DNA of 64,000 nucleotides from Carya illinoinensis. Lineage: Eukaryota > Streptophyta > Magnoliopsida > Fagales > Juglandaceae. The notes under the pieces were generated by a model, which was not told the origin of the DNA, made no database searches, and was given only the letters and a program-made list of their open reading frames with translations. The stretch is taken from NCBI RefSeq assembly GCF_018687715.1, contig NC_056758.1, forward strand, positions 30,918,967 through 30,982,966, given 5' to 3'. A program made the translations under genes and the position numbers. Within the stretch, counting starts at the first letter, position 1; every line of letters starts with the position of its first letter. Of this stretch, positions 10,890-22,347 are shown piece after piece.

Positions 10890-13150
10890 TTATAATATGA
10901 TTGTTTTGTAACGAATGATCAAGTTTTGAGTTCTAATAGTGATGAATATGAGATAATGATGAGTCAAACATATCCAGAAGGTGAAAAGATGTAGAGCTTC
11001 ACGCTGAAAGTGTAGATGAATAATGTGATGTGAATGTGAAAGGTATAGTGAATGTAGAAGATTGAGTGAATGTAGAAGATAAAGTAATTGTGGTTGATGG
11101 AGTGAACATGATTTCTTCTTGAGCAGTGGTGCTTTGAAGTCATTCGTTGGTACGATATTTAATGACATAGAAAACAGTTAAACATTTTACAAGGCATTTA
11201 CAACAAGAAAATGTTTTGTCATTTGGACCAGCTATACTCGATTGTCAAAAGATGAGTGAAAACTAATTGCAATACACTATGTTAGCTTAATGGAAGGATT
11301 TCGGAGGGAAAGTAACAAAAAAAAAAGAATGAATAATTCTTGAACCTGTTCAGACAAAGACTAGATATAAAGTAATGATGAGAATAAAAAAATATAATGA
11401 AAAGTGGACAATATGCAAGTTTGTGCTTGAACATAGGGGAGTCACATGTGTCCAAAAAAACTTATTATGACTTTGAAAAATTTTAGTGTACTGACAAGGA
11501 AAATAATGTTGGTTTTGAATAAAGAATCAAATGGTGACTTTAACACTTGTTGTATTGGCAAGAATGTGAAAAATTACTAGAGAAAAAAAATTATTTGAAG
11601 AGTGAGATGTACAAAGGTTATATGCCTACTTTATTGATCATCTAAGTTTGTGTACTGCATTAAAGTTTATGAAAATTGGTATATAGGAAGTTGTTTTTGG
11701 GCAAATACATGATCAAGGGCTGCATACCAATATTTTGAAGATGTTGTGTCATTTGATGTCACATATCTAATAAATATTTATAAGATGTCATTTGTGTCAT
11801 TTTCTGGAATTAATCATCTTTACCAAACTATAATATTTGGTTGTGTTTTGTTGATTAATGAAACAACCAAATCATATACATGATTATTATAAACATTGCA
11901 AAAGACAATATTTAGACGTGCCTCTTCAACTATAATTATTGATGATAACAAGGTTCTGTTGAAAGCCATTATAGAAATACTCCTAAATACGGCTCATAGG
12001 TTGTGCTTGTGCATGGTATATTTTACAAAAACATTTCAAATATTTGTCTAATGTATATAACAAATTTTATAGACTTTTAAAAAGATTTTCGTCATTGTAT
12101 CCATGAGACAGTTATAACTGGAAAGTTCGAGTAAGAATGTAGTTCAATATTAATGAAGTATGGGTTAGAAGATAATACTTGGCTATAAAATTTGTACATC
12201 CGATAAGAGAAGCGGGCTCTAGCTTACTTACATTCAACTTTTTGTTCTAATATGTCAACAACTCAAATGAGTGAAAGCAAGATTAAATTTTCAAAAATTA
12301 TGTTCATTTAAGCTCCATAATTGGTGACTTTATGCATTAATATGAGAAAACTTATACACGTTATTTTGAAGACAAAAAAAAAGTGATGTGCGAATAAAAT
12401 CTATACTAGTAATATTGAAAACATATCACAAAATTGAATAAGAGACGTCCATTGCTTACACAAAAAAGTCTTCGATAATCTTCCAATATGATTTTTTCAA
12501 TAATCAAAAGTACAGATCAACCAAATTTTTTAAAGAGAATGAAAGCAAGGAATGACACCTCATGGCAAAGAAACGTGTACATGTCATATGTTTAAATTTA
12601 TGAAAATTTTTTATAGGCATATTCTATGTGTCCTTAGTAAGAAATTGTAATTACATAAGTTACCACAATACTATGTTATAGAAAGATGGACAGTCAATGT
12701 TAAAAGTCGAGCTATTCTTTACATACCATATCCTGAATGACATGTAATATTATATGATGATTCTACAATAAAAAAAACAAGTTGATAATGTAATTTTACG
12801 ACATTGAAGAACTTGATCACAGTCAACATAAAAACTCAACAACCTCTTTCTTGTCTTAGACAAGATCCATAAAGGGTTTTTTTTTTTTTTTCGGAAAATC
12901 ATATAGATATTCAAAAAAATAAATTATCTAGGTGGAGGAAAGTCAACCAATGATTCATATATATTAAGAAGTCAAGTTGCATCAAAATTTTTACAAACTG
13001 TATAGGATCCTCCGAGAGTGCCAACAAAAAGGATGATAAAAATCTTTCAAAGCAAAAAATCTAAAAGAGACGTAAGCAATGAAAAAAAGGCGTTGTAGCA
13101 TTTATAAAAATGAGGGACATGCTAAGAACAATTGTCTTTTAGTGAGGTAT
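10890..13150 (+). pseudogene. Decayed MULE/FAR1-FHY3-type transposase
   Basis: Broken frames read in the order of the FAR1/FHY3/MULE family: an acidic N-terminal part (SNSDEYEIMMSQTYPEGEK) near 10920, transposase core near 11740-11900 (VSFDVTYLINIYKMSF, FGCVLLINETTKSY), the HRLCLC block near 12000, LEDNTWL near 12160, MSTTQMSESKIKFSK near 12250, and a zinc-knuckle-like tail (CSIYKNEGHAKNNC) at about 13090-13135, where a usual Cys is Tyr. Stops and frameshifts occur throughout. FAR1 and FHY3 are light-signalling factors domesticated from MULE transposases. Whether this remnant was a transposon or a host FAR1-related gene cannot be settled here; the surroundings favour a transposon. Confidence 0.7.
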
Positions 13151-13191
13151 AGTAACCTGTAAAATTTTTGTGTTTTATTGGTTTCTGATTG

Positions 13192-13222
<31 letters not shown>

Positions 13223-16200
13223 GGTATTTTGTATTTGGTTGGGGTTTATGTAGGCATATTGGACATACAACTAAGAACATATATCAAAATTTAGTTTTTT
13301 AGTAAAAATTTGCTTATACATTATATGTGATTTTGTCTTTTATTTTTTGTTATTTATATTGTCATTTATGGATAAGATTTTTTTTAATTTAATATGTGAT
13401 AGAGAATTTTTTAATATGATAGAGAATTTTGCAGTAGATTGTGAAACTTTTGATGATTGGATTGAAGCTCGTGAACCTTTTGAGGAGTGTATTGAAGTTT
13501 GTGAAGAGTGGATTGAAGCTTTCTTTAAATGTATTGAAGCTTCATATGCCTTTTATATTATTGTATCCATGTGTTTTTGAATTATGCATGTAACTGCAAG
13601 CAAGTATTTTGTTCTTATGTAATTATGAATTTCAAACGTTATTTCTTTATATAATTATGAATTCCAAATGTTATTTCTTTGTATAATTTTGAATTCCAGA
13701 TGTTATCTCCTTATATGATTCTAAATTCCAGATGTTATTTCTTTATGTGACATTGCAACATAAATTTCATATATTTTTTATGAGCTTTTAGTTTTGTGTA
13801 CTTATTTCAGGTTGTGTCCAAAGCATGTCAAAAAACTATCAAAAATATTTGTAAAGCTTGTCCAAAATATTTCCAAAATATGTCCATCACATGTTCATGC
13901 ACATTCATTATATGATCATTAAATTTCAAAACCCTGTCTATAACATTTTCATTACATTCACCTAATACGACTCATTACATCATATATTCATTCATTCAAC
14001 TGTCCAAAAATGCTCTAAAAATTATAATGGATTACATGAGTCATAGCACTAGCTAACATGCATTAATGTTTTTCAGACACATAAAAATTTCAGCACAAGT
14101 CATAATAAAAAACAATCATGACAAAAACAATGCTTTCAAGGTTTTGTAATATGTCTTCTCATTACTTTAAATTTGACTTATTCAATCATTACATGTTCAT
14201 GAAGTAATCTCTCGTTTATTTGTAGAGCTAACTACAACGTCATCTTGCAGCATATATTTTGTTTATTTTCAAAATCAATCCATTCAAAAAATTAACATTA
14301 TTTATTAATCTTATAGTTTGGACAATTGTAAACTTTTCTGCCAAAATTCTTAGTCTTTTTAGAAATTCGTAGTTTCGATGGAATGTCACAGTAGCAAAGT
14401 AATCTCTCCAAAATAGTTTTGTCTTTCCCTCTTGCAATTCACGAACTTGAACTGGAATGAGAACCTATGTCATTTGTTAGAAAATATATACAATATTAGA
14501 TATAATAAACATTATCTATGAGTAGAACATATGCAGCCTAAACAAGTTGTTACAACATCATCCTAATGACCAATTTTAGCTAGTATGCTAGGCAGTGATT
14601 AACATGATAGAAATTTATGATTTTCACATAAGCAAAAAGAGAGGCACCCAAGTACATAGGCTGCTTAGAAGTTCTTAATGCTTATATACTTTGATAACTT
14701 ACAAATGGTATTAATTATTTTTCTAGGCTATCGAAGATATTAACTAATCAAATAAGTACGAGCCATACTTGAACAACTTCCAAAACCCCATGAATGAAAC
14801 CAACACCTATCATTTGAATCTTGTGAGGACCTTGATAGTGGCATGCATAATATCCTTTAAGTTAGTCAAGATAATCATATCTTATCTTTCAACATATTTA
14901 AGTTCATATTAAATTGAGAAAAAATCTAGAAGCCAAAATAAGTTAAAAAAAGACTCAGCAAGCCATTTCCTTGTTTTCAGGAATGAGTACATATTATACT
15001 TGTAACAACTACAGTATTTCAAGGCATGATATTCCCAAACTCAAAGCTTAGAGCAATTATCAAACCACAAAGAGATTTTGTTTCAAAAAATTATCTTTGT
15101 TCGCATACTAAAAAGGCAGTAATTTTGTTTCAAATGATAAAATGAATATAAAACCGAAACCTAAATTCCCTTGCTCTCTTTGAGATACCTTGACTTATTT
15201 TAACCAATAGAGTAAGTTGATCCAGTTGGAATTGTAACATACCTCAATCAATAAGTAACAGTGAATAACTCAAATTGAAAGAGAATATTAAACTAAGTGT
15301 AATATTGTGGTCATTGCACTGTGCTGCATTGACAATATACTTCTCTATTCTTTCAGTTAAATAGAATATTAGTGCCAAAAGAAAAGAAAGTCTCAACTTT
15401 TTTATACCTTTAATGAACCAACAACAGTAGTTTCTAGGACATTAATAAAAAACTCTAGCACCTTGAAGGACGTGATGCTAAACTTCATTGCACAGAAAAA
15501 CTTAAACACATACAAACCTCTTGGATCCAAGAAGAAATAAAATGAAAATACTGAATGTATATCTCACATTCTAGAATTAAAAGATATCTCTATCAATAAG
15601 CAACAATAAATAGCTTAAATATAACAAATGTGTACTTCCATGATAGGAAAGAGGAAAATAAATATACTTCAATAATTTCTTTTCGAGGTGCATTAATAGC
15701 CAAGCACAGACAGTAATCAATCTTCATGGGTTTATTATAACTAGAACTTGGTGTTGTAGTGTCTCTAATGACTAGCATCTCCATAAACGGGTAGCAAGCA
15801 TGCATCACGATATCCCTAAAAAATCAATTTAAATCTACTATCTGGGAGAACATATTACACTAGAAATAACATTACAAGTTAGGAATACCAAGGGAAAACC
15901 TTTCATAACCGCATCGCCAAAAGTGCCCGCGTTCTAAGAGTAATATGGCAATATGTGACCAACTAAATCTATAATTACAGCCAATGTACCGCTAGGTGAT
16001 AGGGTTAGCTTCTCAACCTTCCTAGTATAATATTTCAAACACGTCAAAGGACAAGCTACCACAAATCATGTTCCCAATCAATGAGATCTCAAATCTTGTT
16101 GGCTACAACATGAAAAACACTCTACCATTTTATAGCATCGACTATAACATGAAAAATACTATCATAACCAAAGGCCTAGAACATTTTGTAACATCAACTA

Positions 16201-17327
16201 TAACATGTAAAAGGGTATACCAAAGATCTCAGATCTTGTAGGCTGACAGGCTAACGGCATCAACCCTGTCGTCAGAGTGTCACGGCTGAGAGGATTTGGA
16301 GAGATGGTGAGGGAAAAGGTAAAAGGAGGATCATGAATCCGGTCTCACCCTTGAGCTTGAGGGAATTTGTTCCCAGAGAGAGAGAGCGTCATGGCTTGGG
16401 CTCGAGGGAGGTCGCCGACGTTTCTTGTTTTGGGAAAGGGGAGGGTCAACGGAAGTTAAGGTGGTGGGGCTTTGAGATACTAGAAGATGAGAAGCGTTAT
16501 GAGAGAGATGTAGCTTTTTTCGTTCGTGCATTATCATCTGTTGTGTGGTCATATGGGATTTGAAATGGGAGACCTACGTGGCAAACATCTATTGGAGGGA
16601 TGTTATTTGAGGAAAAACATACCAACTGGAGAGAAGGTTTTCTCTCTTTATTATAAAATAGATCTAACACATTATATAAAACTATATCAATTTGTAAATT
16701 TAATTTTATGAAATATATTTATTGCATCATACTAGCTACAATTAATTTGTGAATCAAATATTTTGAGTTTTGCTACGCATAAGTGTTATAGCACACCACA
16801 TGTAACGAGATCCATTATAACTTTATAAAAATCTAAAATATCAATAATTTTTTAGCATAGTTGACGCATCAATAATGTGTTGGGTGTAAAAATAAGGCTT
16901 ATAAATGGATCTTCTCAAATATTTTCCAAAATATTTAGAAACAATATTTATGAATTCTACAAAATTTTCATCTCTCAATATATATTTTGTTAGGTCTTGT
17001 ATGGTTTTACAAATAGTCCCAACTTATCTTATTTCATCTCATCTCAATATTCAAATACTATTCAAATACAAACACATCTCAATTTTTCAATTTTAATTTT
17101 TTTTAACTTTTTCTATCTAATCATTATAAAATTTCCAAACTTCCAACAAAATACAAAAAAAGTGTTCAACTTTTTCATATTGAAATAAAAGTTATATTTT
17201 AAGAATATTTTAATTTTATAATAATTTTATTCAAATTTTTTTCTCTAAATTTTCAAAACTCTATAAAACATTTTAAAAACAAGCATGAGAGTGTAATGTG
17301 ATAAGAATTTTGTGAATAATAGTGAGA
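13151..17327. other. No recognisable gene; possible decayed minus-strand element
   Basis: A plus-strand frame at 13347-13580 has an acidic repeat (DDWIEAREPFEECIEVCEEW), probably downstream sequence of the MULE-like element. Minus-strand frames at 14240-14437, 15593-15808 and 16331-16552 are open but match nothing I recognise. A G-rich block at 16250-16640 resembles transposon leader sequence. 16990-17300 is a copy of the recurrent AT-rich MITE. Confidence 0.4.
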
Positions 17328-18558
17328 TAGAGGTGTACATAAAACTGATCAACAGACCTAAATAGAACAGAACCGACCTTAGGACGCCGGAACCAGCTGA
17401 AACTGGAGAAGAACCAGTCAGCGGTCGAGAGAAATTTATATGAACCACAGTCGATCGGTTCGGTCTTCAGTTTATCTCTTAAAAAATCACTGAACTAACT
17501 GACCGAATCATTTATATAATTTTTTCCTTTATATATATATATATATATATAAAACGATGTCGTTTCATTTAAATGAGTGAAACGGCCTCATTTTGTGATC
17601 TTTAACTCTTAAAAAGAAATCTAAACGGTGCCATTTGGTGCCGTTTTGTATTAGGGTAAAACCTACCATTTCCCACTTCGATTTTAGTCCTTTCCTCTCG
17701 GCTCTCACATTTCCCTCATCAGCTCCTCTACCTCTGCCATTCTGCCTTGCCAGTTGCTGTTGCGATTCCTATTTTCCAGCCTCTGCTGTCCTCCCCTTCC
17801 TCAGTTTGAAGCCTCCATCTCGACTCTCCTTCCTCAACTCGATGCATGCCCCTTCCTCAGCATTTAGAAATGTAAATTTATTTATCTATTGATTTGAGAT
17901 TTCATCATTTCATGTTCTGTATTGTAAGGAAAGATTGTATTTTATTTTTCTTAATTATTTAATTGGCAAAAATCATGTACTATTTCTCTATATTTGAATG
18001 TTTCAATTTTTATTTAAAAAAAAAAAAAGATCATAGGTCTCAAACTCTCCAAAATTTACTTTGCAGTTTGGTGTGTTTCATTGGTGTTGAGGATGGGTGC
18101 AGGGTCAGACTTGGTAGCCATGAGTGTTGTAGAACAGGAGGAAAAAAAAAAAGAGAGATGAAAATGGATCGGCTTAGACTACTTATACCATATCAGATTG
18201 AGAAAATCAATTCTACTTTTTGTATACATTTTGTAGCAGTTAAATACACATATGGGATAATAAACACTTGTTTGAAATCCTAAAATATAGAGCAGTTTGA
18301 AATTGCTTCCTAACTCTAAGGAACAACTATTTTGAATAAATTCAAAATAGAGAAACTAAGGGCTGTTACAATTTGTACAACTATTTGAATGAATTCAAAA
18401 ATAGAGAAACTAAGGGACTGTTGATGTTGGCTGAGTTGGTTAAATTCTATTAACATAAACATTAAACATCGGATTCTGTTGATGTTGTCTGAGTGTTTTT
18501 ACCTTAAATGTTAAATATGTTTGTTAATTAATTTTGAATTTAATTTTTCACATTTTAG

Positions 18559-20014
18559 ATGGATTCCTTGTCAAATCCAATTGATCTTGATAATGATAAT
18601 AAACCGTTAATTTGGAAGTGACCCAAACACCAAAACCTCAAGCGCCCCTAATAGTACTTGTCCACTTCCTAGGAAACGGAAGGGGAAGGACCCGTCAATT
18701 GTTTGGGATTATTTTACGAAAGTTGAGGGTTGTCCCGTAGACGATCCGAAGCCTAAGTGTAACTATTGTGGCAAGATTTACACTGGCTACTCAAAGAGGA
18801 ATGAGACTTCGACTATGCAAAACTACCTATCTACATGTCAAAAAAATCTTTATAAACGCAGGCCTCCAGATAAATATCAACAAATATTGGCGAGTGAGAC
18901 AAGACTCAAAGAGGGGATTGGAGAGAGTAATAGTAGCGCGGTAAGGAATCTTGTAACCCATAAATATAGTGAAGATGCAGTGAGGTTGGTTATTACAGAA
19001 ATGATAATTATTGATGAATTGTCATTTAGAATTGTTGAAGGACAAGGATTTAGGAAGTTGGTTTGGTTGCTTGAACCAAAATTTAAAGTATCATGCCGTG
19101 TCAAAGTTGCAAGAGACTGTATGAAATTGTTTACATCTGAAAATGACAAGCTTAAAAAGTTGTTTAAAGAAGGGAATATGAGAATTTTATTGACTACCGA
19201 TACATGGACATCAATACAAAATCTGAATTATATGTGCCTAATTGCCCATTTCATTGATAATGATTGGAAGTTAAAGAAAAAAATCATTAATTTTTGTTTA
19301 ATCCATAATCATCAAGGGGATACAATTGGGAGATATATTGAATCGTGCATCCTTGATTGGGGCATTGATAAGATGTTTACTGTGATTGTCAATAATGCTA
19401 GCTCAAATTATACTGCAATTTCTTACTTGAAGTATTTCTTTACAAATAATGTTTTGGGTGGGAAGTATATGCACCTAAGATGTTGTGCTCATATTTTAAA
19501 TCTTGGGTTTAAAGGAGAGTAGTGACACCATCACAATGGTTAGAAATGCAGTTAGATATGTGCGCTCCTCCCCTGCTAGATTAGACAAGTTTAAGAAATG
19601 TGCAGAAAAAGAAAAAATTGATTGTAAAAAAATGTTGTGTCTTGATGTGCAAATCCGATGAAATTCAACTTACATGATGTTGGATGCGATTGAGAAATTT
19701 GAAAAGGATTTTAGGCGGATGGAGAGTGAGGATTACAATTTTCTATTTTACTTTAATGAGGGACATATAGGGCCTACTAGAGCTTATGAGTGGGAGACAG
19801 TGCAGGTTTTTGTAAACTTTTTGAAGATGTTCTATGATGTCACTTGTCGATTTTCTAGGTCCCTTCATGTCACGGCAAATACAAATTTTGTAAAGATTTG
19901 CATGCTCCAAAAAGAGTTAGTTAGGCCGAGTCAAAGTGACAATAGTTGTTTGACGAACATAACCATAAGCATGAGAATGAAATATGATAAGTATTGAGAT
20001 TCATTGGATAAGAT
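18559..20014 (+). pseudogene. hAT transposase, N-terminal part (BED finger to core)
   Basis: The frame starts MDSLSNPIDLD at 18559 and meets a stop at 18619-18621 plus a frameshift before the BED zinc finger (VWDYFTKVEGC; CNYCGKIY near 18758). A long open stretch follows (18815-19522), holding the conserved TTDTWTS (about 19195), an Asn-rich NNASSNYTA and the RCCAHILNLG motif (about 19480). Another break occurs at 19520, and the frame continues to 20010 (EWETVQVFVNFLKMFYDVT). RICESLEEPER-type proteins are usually 650-750 residues with DNA-binding BED, catalytic core and C-terminal dimerisation parts. This piece holds the first two. The sequence GATGAACT at its end is where the LTR-type element inserted. 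Confidence 0.85.
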
Positions 20015-20019
20015 GAACT
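20015..20019. other. 5-bp target duplication GAACT (left)
   Basis: It directly precedes the TG of the LTR-type element. The right partners are AAACT (29721-29725) and GAATT (34202-34206) in the tandem copy. Each differs by one base and each change is a transition. Confidence 0.7.
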
Positions 20020-21788
20020 TGTAACGCCCATCCTTATGGTGGGACCTTTTCAGTTCGATTTTGATAAAAATCGACTGGAATTACGATTCATTTGAAATTT
20101 TTTTTCCATTCATGATAGGATACAAAACACTCAATGTCATAAATAAAATTCATTTTTCTTAATTAAAGATTTTAGTGGAAAACATTACATTTAATAATTA
20201 AAGTTTCCAATATAAAACATCTTGCCTAGGCCTTCGTGCTCTTCCTCTTTGGCTGTGCCCGTCTTGACCTGTCATACTCATCTTGTACCTAAGAGGGCAC
20301 ACATAAAAACTAAAATGAGTCAATGACTCGTAAGAATTACTTCATACAGTTAAAATATAATAACATAGATTTTCAGTCATGTATTTATCATTCCTTACAT
20401 ACATTTGTACTTAGCATGCATACGTCTTCTTTTCATTTTAAAAGTGTTGTGAGGTGAGATTTTTCTTTTAAAACATGCTTCATTCTTTAAAATAGTTCTC
20501 CACGCATTGCTACTTTCATTTCTTAAAGAGTCTTTTCATGCATTTATCTTTTACATACGTTCATACATACATACATACATTCATGCATTCATCTTTTTTA
20601 ACTTACGTACATTCATGCATTCCGTTCATCCATACATATATGCATTCTTTCTTAACATGCATATGTTCATTCTTTTCACTTTCATTAGCCATGTAGCACA
20701 CTGTTACGCCCCGTGTGCTGGGGTTAGCAGTATTTTGGACATGATTCCACCCGTGGCTACGGGTTGGGAATCCATTCCGTCAGGGTGCAGCACTGGATGC
20801 ACTACCAGTACTACTTACTCGGCATTGCAATCTGTCCCGTCCAGTCCATTCATTTGGTACCATTTCCATTCCAGTCCATGTGGCTCTTACGTATTTTCAT
20901 ACATCATACATTCAGTCCATTTATTCCTTTACAATCTTTTCTTTTCCTTTACAGTCCATTCTCTCATTTAAGTCCTTACAGTTTTTACATTTTTTATAAT
21001 TCTTACGATTCTTCAATTCTTACGGTTCATAAAAGTTTTAATTAAGAAAAATGGTTTTCTCTCCTTTATTTTGTAAAAGTCGTTTTAAAAGAAGTTTTCT
21101 CTTCTTTTAAGAGAGAGAAAATAGTTTTCTTTCCTTTACTTTAAGAAAATTGTTTAGAAAGAGTCATTTTTAGGAGAGAGAGTATTTTTAAAAAAGTCTG
21201 TTTTCTTTCTTTTCTTTTCAGTTTCAGTCCTTAAAGTTTCATTTCGTTCTTTTCATGAATATACAAACAATATGTACTACTTATAGCATCCATTCACATG
21301 CATACACGTACATACTTTGGGTGTGTAAAAAGGGGTTGACAAGAAGGGCCGCTATGTACTCATACTTGAAAATTTACGTTTTGTTTCTTCTTCTTTCGTA
21401 AAACATGTATTCGTGGAGAAAATAAAGTTTTTCCTTTTAAAGAAAAACTTTCGTCTTCTTCTTCGTTTGTATATAGAAAAACTCTAGAAAAGTATAAACG
21501 TAATACTTACTGAGTTTTACTATATATAATCAAAGTCGCGTACTAATCTGCATACCAATACTGATTCTTCCATACTCAAAATTTAAATTAACACTATTTT
21601 TAATAAAATCTACTTTTTGACCAATCACAATAAATTGGTACACATATTAGTGCATAATTGTGCTTGCAACTAGATTTTTCCATACTTACTTGGACTTCAT
21701 GCCTTAGTCAATCAATGCAGTCCATTTGTGTGCGTGTCAGATGACAACCTACATGCATACACATAATCTTACATCATCATCTATCTAG

Positions 21789-22272
21789 TGTTGTGAAAAA
21801 TGATGACAATAAATTGAAAAAGAATATGGAATGAGAAAAACAATCACACATGATACAAGATTTACGTGGTTCGGCAAATTGCCTACGTCCACGGGAGCTG
21901 CAGAGGATTTTATTATTGAGGAATATTACACTACAATGATGGATCAATCCCTGTATGTCTATAGTGTTTCCACCATACGACCATATGACATAATAATCAT
22001 ATCTATAATCAAACGGCAGAAAAAACCCTAGAGCTGTGTAAAATGCATGTTCACTCGAGCGGCGTGTCGAACGCGCGTCGAGCTCACTGTTGAGCTGACA
22101 TCGAGCAATCAACTTTGCCTGATTTTGCTCGAGTAGCTAATGCCTCCGCTTGAGGGAAACTTCCTTCCGCCTCCGCTCGAGCTCACTATTGAGCTAACAT
22201 TGAGCATTCGAATCTGTCTGATTTCGCTCGAGCGGCCAATGCCTCCTGGACCAGACTCTATAGTATTCAACA
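21789..22272 (-). repeat. Copia 3' LTR (484 bp)
   Basis: It aligns with 25975-26485. Visible differences include substitutions and losses of short CTCGAG-containing segments (the right copy keeps GCTCGAGCGGTGT before GGACCAGACT). The clusters of CTCGAGC/GAGCTCA motifs are a striking internal feature. Confidence 0.9.
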
Positions 22273-22284
22273 ATTCTCCCACTT
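22273..22284 (-). other. Copia polypurine tract
   Basis: On the minus strand AAGTGGGAGAAT abuts the TGTTGAATACT start of the 3' LTR. This is the expected plus-strand primer position for a Copia element. Confidence 0.8.
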
Positions 22285-22347
22285 GGAGATTGGTATACTC
22301 GTTGTATCGCCGTCTTCCTCAAACATGATATCCTCCACCTCTGCAAC

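Noticed and set aside
20540..20660. Repeated TTCATACATACATACA words taken as a possible CRISPR-like array
   Set aside because: Simple imperfect microsatellite in a plant retroelement; no regular spacers.
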